A stretch of DNA of 64,000 nt from Syntrophomonas wolfei subsp. methylbutyratica (GCF_001570625.1 NZ_BBQT01000015.1:1-64000), one strand, 5' to 3'. Shown: positions 8,444 to 16,397, counted from the first letter of the stretch. Notes: generated from the letters alone by a model not told the origin. Translations and numbers: made by a program.

Positions 8444-10136
8444 TAGTTGCCCCTGAAAAAACTCCAAAATTGAGTTAGTCAGATTAAAACTGGTTCTTTG
8501 AAAAAAAACTAGATAACCAAAATAACTATTAGAACTTACAACTTGGTTTTTAAGCCATCAAAGTTGCAATTCTTTTTAAATTGTAGGCCAAGATCCCATA
8601 ACCTACCCAGGTTTGTGTTCCATGTGGCTTACGAGATCGACAACGATTTAGACCATACTTACGCTTAAGCAGGCTGATAATGGCCTCACCGCCAGCCCGC
8701 CAGCGTTGTAGGCGCTTAAACCATGGTTGTGATTGATATTGTTTGCGTTCGGTCCCGATTTTCCCCTTGCGGGGAAGAATACATCGCTTAATACCCAGTG
8801 TTGTTAGGGTTTGCTCGTTCTTTGCGGTACCAAAACCACGGTCAGTTGCTACATTCACCGGTACACGGCCTACATTTTTAGTGTGCAGGTCAACAGCATC
8901 GGTAAGGAGGCTATCATCACTGGGGTTACCTTCGTAAACTTGATAACCAGTAACCACATGTTCTTCGGTATCTTGAATAAGAACTTTACGCCCAAATTCG
9001 GTTGGGGCAGAAAGCTTTCCTTTGCGTATGGGCCTGGCATTTCTATCAAAAAGGCTTACCACCCGGTCTTTTATGTGGGTGTTACCTGACTGTACCTGGG
9101 TAGTCTGATCAATAACCTGTTCGGTTATGGTAATAGCGTCTTCCAGTTTTTCTGCTAGTTTTCTGGCCTTGGTCGATACATCTTTGCCTTTACGCCAGAT
9201 ATAATGACGAGCATTTTTTAAAACCCGATTGGCTTCTTCAACTACCTGTTGAGCCGTTTCCATAACCTGGTCGGTAACTTGCCTGACTTCATTGTAGGCT
9301 TGCCCCGTACGCCGTTTGAGTATTTTGGTCATGGATAGGATTTTTTTCTTTACGGTTCTTTGTCGGTTGTGAAAGTCAGTCCTGATAGCAGCCCCGGCTT
9401 TCTTTATCTGTTTTACGGTTCTGGTTATTACCCGGATACCATCTGATAACAAACTGGCGTCAGTAGGATAATGGATATCTGAGGGAACAGCCGTAGTATC
9501 AACCCTGAGGCTTCTGCCCCGGATGATCTTTTCTTCAGCGGCTTTCTGTACCAATAGATGGTTTAGTTCTTCTACTATCTCAGAACCATACAGATTAGTA
9601 AGTTTGATCAGGGTAGTCGAATGTGGAACTTTTTTATCCAGTGGTATGTAACAGAACTTTCTCCACTTTATGCTATCATCTACCTCCTGAACCAGAGTTT
9701 CGTAGCCCAGTTGGTAGCGAAACTTAAGATACATCAGACGCAAATATGTGTCTACCGGTGTAGTAGGTCTACCAGTGGTAGTATGAAATCGCTTAATAAA
9801 TGGGCGGATGAAACGATCATCATCAAGTATGGTATCTACCTTGGATAGTTCGGTGTTCAGTACTAATATTTCCGGGGGTAGAATTGATTCCCATAAACAT
9901 TGTTGTGTATCCTTGACTACTAACATACGCTCACCTCAATTTTGCAGGAATTAGAGGTGAAATATAGAATGATACTCATAAGGGGTTCCTCCCTATCGCT
10001 TGTTTTGTGTCGTTACTAACAAGAATTCGAGTATCAGGAGGTAATCCCTTCTTGCTTTTGCCTGAATATTGGGATTTTACACTGTCTTTTGGGATTTGTT
10101 TCTGAACTTTCTCCCCGAGTTTTTCAGGGGGAACTA
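8444..10136 (-). mobile_element. ISNCY-type insertion sequence, apparently complete
   Basis: Ends TAGTTGCCCCTGAAAAAACT (8444 onward) and, on the other side, the reverse complement of AGTTTTTCAGGGGGAACTA (ending 10136) form imperfect terminal inverted repeats of about 20 bases. They enclose a single full-length transposase gene on the minus strand. A clear target duplication was not recognised in the flanks. It sits between the conjugative-element relic and the BlaI-BlaR1 pair. Confidence 0.75.
8550..9926 (-). CDS. Transposase, ISNCY/IS1182-like family
   Basis: 458 residues. N-terminal part GRPTTPVDTYLRLMYLKFRY and QLGYETLVQEVDDSIKWRKF is the family's DNA-binding region. The RNase H-like core starts at LRVDTTAVPSDIHYPTDASL (first Asp), the second Asp lies in VNVATDRGFG, and the Glu is probably in WRAGGEAIISLLKRKYGLNR. 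A helical, basic insert of about 130 residues (TVKQIKKAG to QTTQVQSG) lies between first and second Asp. Start ATG 9926 follows a weak GAGGTGAGCG. Length and motifs are intact, so it may be active. Confidence 0.85.
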   Translation of the reverse strand: MLVVKDTQQCLWESILPPEILVLNTELSKVDTILDDDRFIRPFIKRFHTTTGRPTTPVDTYLRLMYLKFRYQLGYETLVQEVDDSIKWRKFCYIPLDKKVPHSTTLIKLTNLYGSEIVEELNHLLVQKAAEEKIIRGRSLRVDTTAVPSDIHYPTDASLLSDGIRVITRTVKQIKKAGAAIRTDFHNRQRTVKKKILSMTKILKRRTGQAYNEVRQVTDQVMETAQQVVEEANRVLKNARHYIWRKGKDVSTKARKLAEKLEDAITITEQVIDQTTQVQSGNTHIKDRVVSLFDRNARPIRKGKLSAPTEFGRKVLIQDTEEHVVTGYQVYEGNPSDDSLLTDAVDLHTKNVGRVPVNVATDRGFGTAKNEQTLTTLGIKRCILPRKGKIGTERKQYQSQPWFKRLQRWRAGGEAIISLLKRKYGLNRCRSRKPHGTQTWVGYGILAYNLKRIATLMA

Positions 10137-10208
10137 GATAATTAGATAGATAAGCCAGATTCTTTGATAAGAGTTTTTATAAGCCCGCAAATTCTTTTAT
10201 TATTTCTA

Positions 10209-10260
10209 TTGACATTACTACACCGACGTAGTAAGATAAAATCACTACATAAGTGTAGTA
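10209..10260 (+). promoter_or_regulatory. BlaI-type promoter with two operators
   Basis: TTGACA 10209-10214 and TAAGAT 10232-10237 are 17 bases apart. Operator 1, TACTACACCGACGTAGTA (10216-10233), fills the spacer, and operator 2, CACTACATAAGTGTAGTA (10243-10260), lies at the start of transcription. Both fit the TACTACA-N4-TGTAGTA dyad recognised by BlaI/MecI repressors, implying autorepression of the following pair. Confidence 0.85.
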
Positions 10261-10302
10261 AAATTGTCGCAGACGTGCGGCAATGAACGGAGGGTGTACA
10301 CC

Positions 10303-10701
10303 ATGAACAATTTTCAAAAACTATCAGAAACAGAAATGGAAGTGATGCAGGTTATCTGGGCATCCGGTCGTCCAATTACCTCTAGCGAACTACTTGATTT
10401 TTTTGCGCGGAACAAAGGTAAGGCGTGGAAAGGACAAACAATGGCAACCTTTCTGGCAAGGCTGGTAGAGAAAGGTGTCCTGATTTCCATAAAACAACAG
10501 GGCCGCACGAATATCTATGAGCCTTGCATGTCTCCGGAGGAATACCGGAGCCAAGAAGCAAAGAGCCTACTGGAAACGCTATACGAAGGTTCGGTCAAAA
10601 ACTTTCTGGCAACGCTTTATGATGGCAAAGAACTGACAAAGGATGAAATATCCGAATTGAGGCACTGGTTTGCAGAAAAGGCGGGTGAGAAAAATGGGTA
10701 A
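10303..10701 (+). CDS. BlaI/MecI/CopY-family repressor
   Basis: Start ATG 10303 behind CGGAGGGTGTACACC; the frame extends upstream to 10264 without a ribosome site. 132 residues. LSETEMEVMQVIWASGRPIT and TFLARLVEKGVLISIKQQGR are the winged helix; the C-terminal half (SLLETLYEGSVKNFLATLYD) is the dimerisation and protease-cleavage region. It overlaps the downstream receptor gene by 8 bases. Released from the operators above when cleaved after receptor signalling, by family analogy. Confidence 0.92.
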   Translation: MNNFQKLSETEMEVMQVIWASGRPITSSELLDFFARNKGKAWKGQTMATFLARLVEKGVLISIKQQGRTNIYEPCMSPEEYRSQEAKSLLETLYEGSVKNFLATLYDGKELTKDEISELRHWFAEKAGEKNG

Positions 10702-12148
10702 TCTGTTGTCCAATCTCCTTGCCATGTCCGTTACGGGAAGCGTAGTTACTGGGCTGATGCTGATACTTCGACCTGTAACGGCGAAAATTTTTCCTGCCAA
10801 GTGGCAATACGGAATTGGGAAAATGGCAATCGCTTTTTTTCTCTTTCCTGTTTTCCTCTTTGCCGGAAAGCTCCATTTGGTTCAACCTGTCGTGGAAAGC
10901 TATCCTGCCGAACCGTATATCATCCAGAAAGCACTACCATCAAACGGTTTTGTGGATGCAATGGATACTCTGATGGAGAAGCATTTGACGGTTGAATTGA
11001 TGGAAGCCGTTTTGTTCATTTGGCTTGTGGGAGCAATGGTTTTTGCCGGATGGCATTTCTATTGCTACCGCAGATTTTCTAAACAGCTTCGGACTGACAG
11101 CTTCTCCGTAGCGGACGATACCGCAACCGTCGTCCTGCTTTCCTCATGCAAAGCAGCGTTGGGCATCCACGGCGAAGTAAAACTCATGCTGAACCCCAAA
11201 ATCAAAAGCCCTATGCTTGTGGGGGTGCGCCGCCCCATGATATTGCTGCCAACCTCAAACATGCAGGAACTTGACTTGAAGCTTGTTTTAGCCCATGAGC
11301 TAATGCACCTGAAGCGCAAGGATTTATGGGTAAAAATGCTTGCCCTGCTTGCTGGAACCGTGCATTGGTTTAACCCCCTTGTCCATGTTCTACGCAAGGA
11401 TGTAAGCACATGGGGCGAGTTGTCCTGTGACGAAGCATTGGCATGTGATATGTCCAATGAGGAAAGAAAACATTATGGCGAAGCCATCTTGAACACGCTG
11501 GATAACCATTCCGGCATAAACACGGCTTTTTGCTCTTCCCTATGTGAGAGCAAAAAGCACATCGAAAGGAGATTAACCATGTTGTTAAATGTTAAGAAAA
11601 TGAAGAAGCATGTTGCGCTTTTTGCTGTTGTCGTAATCGTAGCAATCGCAGGTATCGGAACGGCTGTATCCGCTTTGGCTGCGGATAATACTCTTAAGGC
11701 GGACTCTTTGACAAGGAACCCATTTGCACCAATAATGAACTCAGAGGTAAATGTAGCTTTCACTACGGACACGCCTGTTATCATTGGTTCCATAGACGGC
11801 TTGAAAGAGGTTGAACTCAAAGGAGACGGCAAGGAATACACTTTTGAAGAATTTAAGCAATGGTTGGAAGCTGCACGTCTTGAAGCTGCCGAGTTGGTGA
11901 AAATAGGCATATGGACGCAGGAACAAGCCGATAAAAAATTAGCACTTTATGAAAACACGCTGGCAGATATTGAGCAAAAGGGCGGCAAGACATTTGGCAA
12001 AATGATAGACAAAGGAGATGAAATTTTCCCAGAAACAGTTGATGTCTTTTACACAGCTGATGAACTTGTATTTGAGCTTCCCGCCAAACTTGCAGATACA
12101 GCAAACGGAGAAGTTGGTTTTGGATTAAGCGTTCAGCCCAAAAAATAG
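10694..12148 (+). CDS. BlaR1/MecR1-type M56 membrane metalloprotease sensor
   Basis: 484 residues from ATG 10694. Four membrane spans (about 8-28, 42-58, 103-122, 316-338) flank a cytoplasmic M56 zinc protease domain: HELMHLKRKD at 201-210 with zinc ligands His201/His205, and ELSCDEALACD supplying the third ligand region. The extracellular part after about residue 340 is short (about 140 residues) and is not a penicillin-binding domain; it contains an EFKQWLEAARLEAAELVKIG helix. So the signal is probably not a beta-lactam. A partner of the repressor gene it overlaps. Confidence 0.88.
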   Translation: MGNLLSNLLAMSVTGSVVTGLMLILRPVTAKIFPAKWQYGIGKMAIAFFLFPVFLFAGKLHLVQPVVESYPAEPYIIQKALPSNGFVDAMDTLMEKHLTVELMEAVLFIWLVGAMVFAGWHFYCYRRFSKQLRTDSFSVADDTATVVLLSSCKAALGIHGEVKLMLNPKIKSPMLVGVRRPMILLPTSNMQELDLKLVLAHELMHLKRKDLWVKMLALLAGTVHWFNPLVHVLRKDVSTWGELSCDEALACDMSNEERKHYGEAILNTLDNHSGINTAFCSSLCESKKHIERRLTMLLNVKKMKKHVALFAVVVIVAIAGIGTAVSALAADNTLKADSLTRNPFAPIMNSEVNVAFTTDTPVIIGSIDGLKEVELKGDGKEYTFEEFKQWLEAARLEAAELVKIGIWTQEQADKKLALYENTLADIEQKGGKTFGKMIDKGDEIFPETVDVFYTADELVFELPAKLADTANGEVGFGLSVQPKK

Positions 12149-12157
12149 CTAAATGCA

Positions 12158-12183
12158 GAGTTGGCGGTAACTACCGCCAACTC
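12158..12183 (+). terminator. Strong hairpin after the BlaR1-type gene
   Basis: GAGTTGGCGGT and ACCGCCAACTC are perfect 11-base arms around AACT, ten bases after the stop codon. No T run follows, so it may stabilise the mRNA or terminate only partly. Confidence 0.5.
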
Positions 12184-12286
12184 ACTGAAAAACATTCCTT
12201 GGAGTTGATTTTTACCTTGTGTCACTACGAAGATTTACTTGCTGATAAGGTAAAAAACCGTTGTTTAGATTGTGTTATTGTTAATT

Positions 12287-12316
12287 TTGACGATCATAGA
12301 TAAACAAAATTAATAT
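12287..12316 (+). promoter_or_regulatory. Promoter of the c-di-GMP riboswitch
   Basis: TTGACG 12287-12292 and TAATAT 12311-12316, 18-base spacer. Predicted transcription start near 12323, immediately before the aptamer. Confidence 0.55.
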
Positions 12317-12324
12317 TGTGGTAT

Positions 12325-12410
12325 TAAGGGCAAACTTGCCGAAAGGTAAGGACGCAAAGCCACAGGGTCTAAGATGTATTTTTCATTATGATAGCCTGGC
12401 TGCCGCATTG
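12325..12410 (+). ncRNA. Cyclic di-GMP-I (GEMM) riboswitch aptamer
   Basis: The GEMM core is visible in order: GGGCAAAC, loop GAAA inside TTGCC-GAAA-GGTAA, GGACGCAAAGCC, CAGGGTCTAAG, a variable hairpin and GATAGCCTGGCTGCCGC. These are the conserved joining regions and the GAAA tetraloop that docks with its receptor. An intrinsic terminator follows at 12421-12449, giving a complete transcription switch. No intact gene lies downstream; the region carries IS21 debris instead, so the switch is now an orphan. Confidence 0.9.
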
Positions 12411-12420
12411 ATTATGTATT

Positions 12421-12455
12421 AAACCTGCCCTTGTATAGTGGCAGGTTTTAATTTT
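12421..12455 (+). terminator. Expression-platform terminator of the c-di-GMP riboswitch
   Basis: AAACCTGCC (12421-12429) and GGCAGGTTT (12440-12448) form a perfect 9-base stem followed by TAATTTTAAT. Its position right after the aptamer is that of a ligand-controlled terminator. Confidence 0.8.
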
Positions 12456-12537
12456 AATACGAAAAATGAGTTAGTTAATACTGATCCTTGAAAATATGAC
12501 AGTGATTTAGCATTGCTGAGGTTGTTGTTAATGATAA

Positions 12538-12727
12538 TCTAAAACTACCCCATATTAATAATTGAAAAGTACCCCAGGATAAAATAGACTTTCCTATGTT
12601 GTCTAAAAGATATATAGGAGGTTCTGGGGAGATGATCAGCCTGGAGGAGAAACAGCAAATAATATTACGTCATTATCATGATGGGGAGTCCCAGCGAAAA
12701 ATAGGGTATTTGTATAGTTTTGTGTAA
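12538..12727 (+). mobile_element. IS21-type left end with istA 5' fragment
   Basis: Reiterated ACCCC motifs at 12546 and 12572 (AAAACTACCCCATATT, GAAAAGTACCCCAGG) resemble IS21-family terminal repeats. Behind AGGAGGTTCTGGGGAG, ATG 12632 opens MISLEEKQQIILRHYHDGES-QRKIG, the N-terminal HTH of IstA transposases. The match ends after 25 residues in sequence that runs into repeat E. Most of the element has been deleted. Confidence 0.65.
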
Positions 12728-12754
12728 ATGGATTTTTCCATTTTACTTTTTCCG

Positions 12755-12862
12755 CGTATGCTAAAACAAAATGAGGATTATTAGCACTTTGCTTTAGCAT
12801 TCGTTTTATTTAATTCGAGAAAAAAGGCCCCCTTCGGGTGCCATTAATTTTCGGATTAACAA
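12755..12862. repeat. Repeat E copy 2
   Basis: Same order as at 7406-7515: ATGCTAAAACAAAATGAGG, TTTGCTTTAGCATTCG, GAAAAAAGGCCCCCTTCGGG, CCATTAATTTTCGGATTAAC. It begins just after the istA fragment, marking a deletion junction. Confidence 0.6.
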
Positions 12863-13184
12863 GTCAGCTCCCCCCGGCCATATTTGCCTGGTTCACTTAG
12901 CCAGACTTAAGAGCAGTGGCTGGCAAGTATAATGGGGAACTATAGGACTATCAGCACCGGATGGGTGGGGAGTATTTGGTGGTGTATATCGCTAATAATG
13001 CGATGAGAGTCGTGTTTTCGGAAGATAAATTGCAAAATTTTTTAACAGGCACCCGGGCACAGGGTTCTGAACACAGTGGCTCTGCTCACTGGAACAAGAA
13101 AACAGAACCAACCACCTGTTTGGTAGTTGACCCTGTATAATCTCTTTGGACTTGGCCCCTATTCTCCTACAATAACTTAACAAC
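12863..13184. other. Intergenic stretch without recognised genes
   Basis: No supported gene. One short plus-strand frame around 12955-13050 (MGGEYLVVYIANNAMRVVFS) is open but has no start signal or family I recognise. Confidence 0.4.
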
Positions 13185-13355
13185 TTAAGTGCCTGGCCCC
13201 TGTTCTACTCGAAGGTACCTTTTTACCTCTTCCAGGCTTTCATAATCCAGGATGCCGTCAATCATAACTTCTAAAGTCGGGATGTCTAATTTTGATATTT
13301 CTGCCTTAATTTCCTCTGATAACAATCCAAACTTTTTAGTAAGTAGCTTTATCGA
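13185..13355 (-). pseudogene. DUF4351 / Rpn-type PD-(D/E)XK protein, C-terminal fragment
   Basis: On the minus strand SIKLLTKKFGLLSEEIKAEI, SKLDIPTLEVMIDGILDYES and LEEVKRYL are the DUF4351 tail of recombination-promoting nuclease (Rpn)/transposase-like proteins common in Clostridia and Cyanobacteria. The open frame runs upstream to 13571, but that part is only antisense sequence. The nuclease domain is missing. Confidence 0.65.
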
Positions 13356-13365
13356 TGTTCTAACC

Positions 13366-13542
13366 AGGCAAATAGAGCGTTTTAGGGGAGAAGAGCAATG
13401 CTGCCGCTTGCTGGTAGGGATGCAAAGACCGGAGGAAGAGCTTTTGCGCAATGCTCTGGCCAGGATTGATGAAGGATTGATGGATAATCCTAGAGCTCTG
13501 GCCTTAAAAAAGGAAATCGCTCTCTCTTTCAGGGTCCCCTGA
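13366..13542 (+). pseudogene. Unrecognised C-terminal protein fragment
   Basis: The plus-strand frame RQIERFRGEEQCCRLLVGMQ, RPEEELLRNALARIDEGLMD and ALALKKEIALSFRVP-stop has the composition of a real helical protein end, but its upstream part is the antisense of the DUF4351 fragment, with the junction near 13356-13366. It sits 70 bases before the SLOG gene and may be the tail of that gene's former operon partner. No family assigned. Confidence 0.35.
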
Positions 13543-13612
13543 TTAGCGAAAAACTTCAGGCAGGGATACAAATCTAGGAAGCAGGAATCGGAGGAAAGGA
13601 AAAGTAGGTAGG

Positions 13613-14071
13613 ATGAAAGCCAGCCTGGGAAATGAAGAATTACTAAATCTGCCTAAAACCGCTTTTCTCTGCAGCCGCCGGGTACTGGCTTCCGCTGTGC
13701 TCAAATGCTATGATTGGGCCAACGCCCAGCGTGAGGCCGGTCGTTGCGTTATTGGCGGTTTCCACAGCCAGGTGGAAAAAGATGTCCTGCATTACCTTTT
13801 GAAAGGTACCCAGCCCATCATTTTAGCCCTGGCTCGCGGCCTGAAAACCCGCCTGGAACCTGAACTGAAAACCCCTTTGGAGCAAGGCCGCCTGCTCATC
13901 ATTACCCCCTTTGACCATTCCGTAAAATGGGTTACCGCAGAAAACGCCGCCATCCGCAACCGGATGATGATAGAGTTGGCTGATGAGATAGTGGTGGGCT
14001 ATTCCAGCCCGGAAGGACAACTGGATATGATTCTTCACTATTATAAAGAGAGAATGATTGTCAGGTTGTAA
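13613..14071 (+). CDS. DprA-like SLOG-fold protein
   Basis: 152 residues, start ATG 13613 after GGAGGAAAGGAAAAGTAGGTAGG. Rossmann-like SLOG/DprA core: FLCSRRVLASAVLKCYDWA, VIGGFHSQVEKDVLHYLLKG, QPIILALARGLKTRLEPE, LLIITPFDHSVKWVTAENAA, RNRMMIELADEIVVGYSS. Much shorter than true DprA (no SAM or winged-helix domain). SLOG proteins of this type bind nucleotides or nucleic acid and occur beside ATPases and VWA proteins; vestiges of a CoxE-type VWA gene lie 3 kb downstream. Exact role unknown. Confidence 0.75.
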   Translation: MKASLGNEELLNLPKTAFLCSRRVLASAVLKCYDWANAQREAGRCVIGGFHSQVEKDVLHYLLKGTQPIILALARGLKTRLEPELKTPLEQGRLLIITPFDHSVKWVTAENAAIRNRMMIELADEIVVGYSSPEGQLDMILHYYKERMIVRL

Positions 14072-14089
14072 GCATTGGAGTGGATCTGC

Positions 14090-14160
14090 TGCATATTTCC
14101 ATTGATCCACCCATAAGAATCCTCGTAGTTGCCATCCGCAAACGGAAATGCGGTTTTACT
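14090..14160. other. Possible vestige of a second SLOG gene beside the ParE gene
   Basis: GCCATCCGCAAACGGAAATG at 14131 resembles GCCGCCATCCGCAACCGGAT in the SLOG gene at 13946. A matching continuation, ATGATGATAAAGCTGGCCGA, lies at about 14878 on the far side of the toxin-antitoxin pair, suggesting the module landed inside a duplicate. Confidence 0.35.
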
Positions 14161-14496
14161 TTATGAGTTATCTTCATAAGTGTTTTCAAGCAATAGATTC
14201 ATCCAATCCTGCTTGCTATGAAGTATCCTGGCAATGAAAATTTCGTCTTTAGCGATGCGATAGAAAATGATATACGGTTGGACTATAATGCGGCGGTATC
14301 CAGCTTTGACCAGGGACAAATCGTTGGTTGGCAGTACGGTCCCCAGGCGAGGTTTGTCCGCCAGTTTTAGAATAGAATTCTCAATTCGTTCCAACAACCT
14401 GGCGGCAGCCTTTCGATTATCTTCAGCAATATAATCGAATATGCTGTCCAGGTCATCTACCGCGTCCCGGGTGTAGCGAATTTTAAGCCTGGCCAT
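14161..14496 (-). CDS. ParE/RelE-family toxin
   Basis: 111 residues: RYTRDAVDDLDSIFDYIAED, LKLADKPRLGTVLP, GYRRIIVQPYIIFYRI and IARILHSKQDWMNLL. This is the ParE fold with the conserved YxxIFYRI strand and the final H-xxxDW. ParE-type toxins poison gyrase, RelE-type cut mRNA; the ParE pattern fits better. It overlaps the antitoxin gene by 14 bases, antitoxin first. Start ATG 14496. Confidence 0.88.
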   Translation of the reverse strand: MARLKIRYTRDAVDDLDSIFDYIAEDNRKAAARLLERIENSILKLADKPRLGTVLPTNDLSLVKAGYRRIIVQPYIIFYRIAKDEIFIARILHSKQDWMNLLLENTYEDNS

Positions 14497-14782
14497 GGAT
14501 ACGCTCCTTTAGATGAGAGAAAACCTCTTCGTGGTCGAACAGTTCGCCTGCTGCAATCTGCTTATCTGCTGCGGAGAGCTTTGCTTGTAAGTGAATCCAG
14601 GCTTCGCGGCGGCAAAAGGCTTCATGGCTCATTACTACCAGGTCATTTTCGCCGTTGTTGGTGATCAGAATAGGGTCGTCAGTTTCATGACAGAGCTTGG
14701 AGAAACCCTTATAATCCGAGCGAATCACCGATGACGGCTTAACAATCATGAGGCCGGGCCGGCGGATTCTGTTTAGCATCAT
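14483..14782 (-). CDS. Phd/YefM-type antitoxin
   Basis: 99 residues from ATG 14782, with AGGAGGCATGC just before. MIVKPSSVIRSDYKGFSKLC, PILITNNGENDLVVMSHEAF are the Phd/YefM DNA-binding fold; the C-terminal HLQAKLSAADKQIAAGELFD region is the toxin-neutralising helix. Binds and inhibits the downstream ParE-type toxin and autoregulates the operon by family analogy. About ten residues longer at the N terminus than usual. Confidence 0.85.
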   Translation of the reverse strand: MMLNRIRRPGLMIVKPSSVIRSDYKGFSKLCHETDDPILITNNGENDLVVMSHEAFCRREAWIHLQAKLSAADKQIAAGELFDHEEVFSHLKERIHGQA

Positions 14783-14811
14783 GCATGCCTCCTATCAATT
14801 ATCTGTCAAAA

Positions 14812-14917
14812 GTCTACCACGAGGGTTAAGGCAAAGTCAAACAGACCGGTTGGCAGGGCTATTCCGGCGCACCCAGATGATGATAAAGCTGGCCGATGAG
14901 ATAGTGGTGGGCAATTA
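14812..14917. repeat. Recurrent vestige A (VWA-locus repeat with SLOG tail)
   Basis: TCTACCACGAGGGTTAAGGC, AAAGTCAAACAGACCGG and GGGCTATTCCGGCGC recur at about 17018-17115 and in part at 16398-16430. The right part, ATGATGATAAAGCTGGCCGATGAG, encodes MMIKLADEIVVG, the same peptide as the SLOG gene near 13963. The vestiges lie at the borders of the toxin-antitoxin cassettes. Confidence 0.6.
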
Positions 14918-15118
14918 ATGCTGTGTTTCCACGTCTTCAAAGAGTTCCTCAATCTTGACCTTAAAAAGGCGAGCCATTTTAAATGCCAGTTTTAGTGATG
15001 GATCATAGCGCTCTTTTTCAATGGCGTTGATAGTAGCCCGGCTAACTTCCAGCTTTTCGGCCAGTTGCGCCTGGGTCAAGTTGTGCATAGCACGATATAC
15101 TTTAACATAGTTTTTCAT
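14915..15118 (-). CDS. Cro/C1-type HTH regulator
   Basis: 67 residues from ATG 15118: YRAMHNLTQAQLAEKLEVSR, ATINAIEKERYDPSLKLAFK, MARLFKVKIEELFED. A minimal XRE regulator of the kind usually encoded with an integral membrane protein. Its start overlaps the end of the upstream membrane gene by 4 bases (ATGA), so the two are translationally coupled. Probably controls expression of that membrane protein. Confidence 0.88.
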   Translation of the reverse strand: MKNYVKVYRAMHNLTQAQLAEKLEVSRATINAIEKERYDPSLKLAFKMARLFKVKIEELFEDVETQH

Positions 15119-16275
15119 CTGCCGGTCTCCAATACTACATATGATAGAAGCCATATAGTAATACCAACCGTTAAAACGCTGAGCCAGAGCCGGGTATCTT
15201 CCAAGCTGACCCAGGGTTGCAGCAGACTGAATATCAACATAATCATTAGGGCTAAAAAACCGAATAAGCCAGACCATAATACATGCTGTTCCTGGCGTTC
15301 ATCAATGCCATTTTCTATTGCGTTATCAGTCCCTGCCAGGCGAGTGGTTGCCGAGTAGGTTGAAATAGATTCTATCCCCAATCCAAGAACCCATACCAAC
15401 CCAACAGCCCAGCCGGGCACATCCACCCTCATTACTATAGCTGCAAGTATTACCATTGCCGGTAAGATAAACGAAGCCAACATCATTATTATAGTTGTTC
15501 CCCAATAGTAGTTAGGTTTACTTTTCAAGTACCTGAGTACAATATAACCCAGGAAAAAGCCTATTAAAACGGCCAGAGTTGCCTCAGCATCAATGCTGTT
15601 GTTTTTGCTATAATCAAACAGCATTACTATTGTGCATAGCAAAAAACCGATAATTATACTTAACGAAAAGAAGTTTGATAGCTTGTTTCTCTGCTTAGTG
15701 TATGAGTAAAAAATAAAAGAACCAAACCAGAATAATTCTCCCACTGCTAATGTCCCCAGCCACAGGCGCAAATCATTATAATGTAGCCATGGCTGAAGCA
15801 AGGCCAGTATTATTGCCCCGGCCAGGATAATGAAACCAGGATGACCAGCCTGGACAAGAAGGTGAATATCCCGTTCATCTGGCTTTGGCGTTTTGTCCCA
15901 GGGTGGGGGAATATCCATTAGTAGTTGACCAAGAACCCGGCGGCTTAAAAGAAATATAACGATAAGAGCAGCCGCATATATGAACATTAAAACTCCAAAA
16001 GGAAGTTGCCAGTGCAGTATATTATTAAGGGTCATAATAAAAGTGAAAAATACCATGGGGATTAATAAAAAGAAAAACATAAACATAGCCCAGGCGGTGC
16101 CGGTATGTTTTTGCTTTCGTGACCAGGCCAGAATTATGTATGCCAGGAACCAACCTGATAAGATAGAGAGAATGGAACCCGTTCGAAATACCCAGTCAGT
16201 TGCATAATCAATGATTAGAATTGCGGTTGTCCCGGCTAAAGCAGCCATCAGATAAACAATGAAAGACCACATCAC
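15115..16275 (-). CDS. Integral membrane protein with internal duplication
   Basis: 386 residues, start ATG 16275 after GGGGGATATGTG. About twelve spans in two similar halves. DERD (133-136) followed by LLQPW (159-163) and DLRLWLGTLAVG in the first half matches DERQ (325-328), LLQPW (351-355) and DTRLWLSVLTVG in the second. The DERxxx-span-QPW unit is that of small DUF2178-like proteins normally found singly with XRE regulators, so a gene duplication-fusion is inferred. Transport or signalling role unknown. Confidence 0.75.
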   Translation of the reverse strand: MMWSFIVYLMAALAGTTAILIIDYATDWVFRTGSILSILSGWFLAYIILAWSRKQKHTGTAWAMFMFFFLLIPMVFFTFIMTLNNILHWQLPFGVLMFIYAAALIVIFLLSRRVLGQLLMDIPPPWDKTPKPDERDIHLLVQAGHPGFIILAGAIILALLQPWLHYNDLRLWLGTLAVGELFWFGSFIFYSYTKQRNKLSNFFSLSIIIGFLLCTIVMLFDYSKNNSIDAEATLAVLIGFFLGYIVLRYLKSKPNYYWGTTIIMMLASFILPAMVILAAIVMRVDVPGWAVGLVWVLGLGIESISTYSATTRLAGTDNAIENGIDERQEQHVLWSGLFGFLALMIMLIFSLLQPWVSLEDTRLWLSVLTVGITIWLLSYVVLETGR

Positions 16276-16397
16276 ATATCCCCCAATGATTTTGGACTAA
16301 TATGAGTATAAAGCATACTTTACATATAGTCAATAAAACTTTACATTGGATGCAAGGGAACGGTTCTTTCTTGTATGTTGTTGAAACGCAAAAAAAA

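Noticed and set aside
13252-13542. Continuous plus-strand ORF of 96 codons
   Set aside because: Its first 38 codons are the antisense of a DUF4351 fragment; only the last part looks like a protein end, so it is reported as a fragment.
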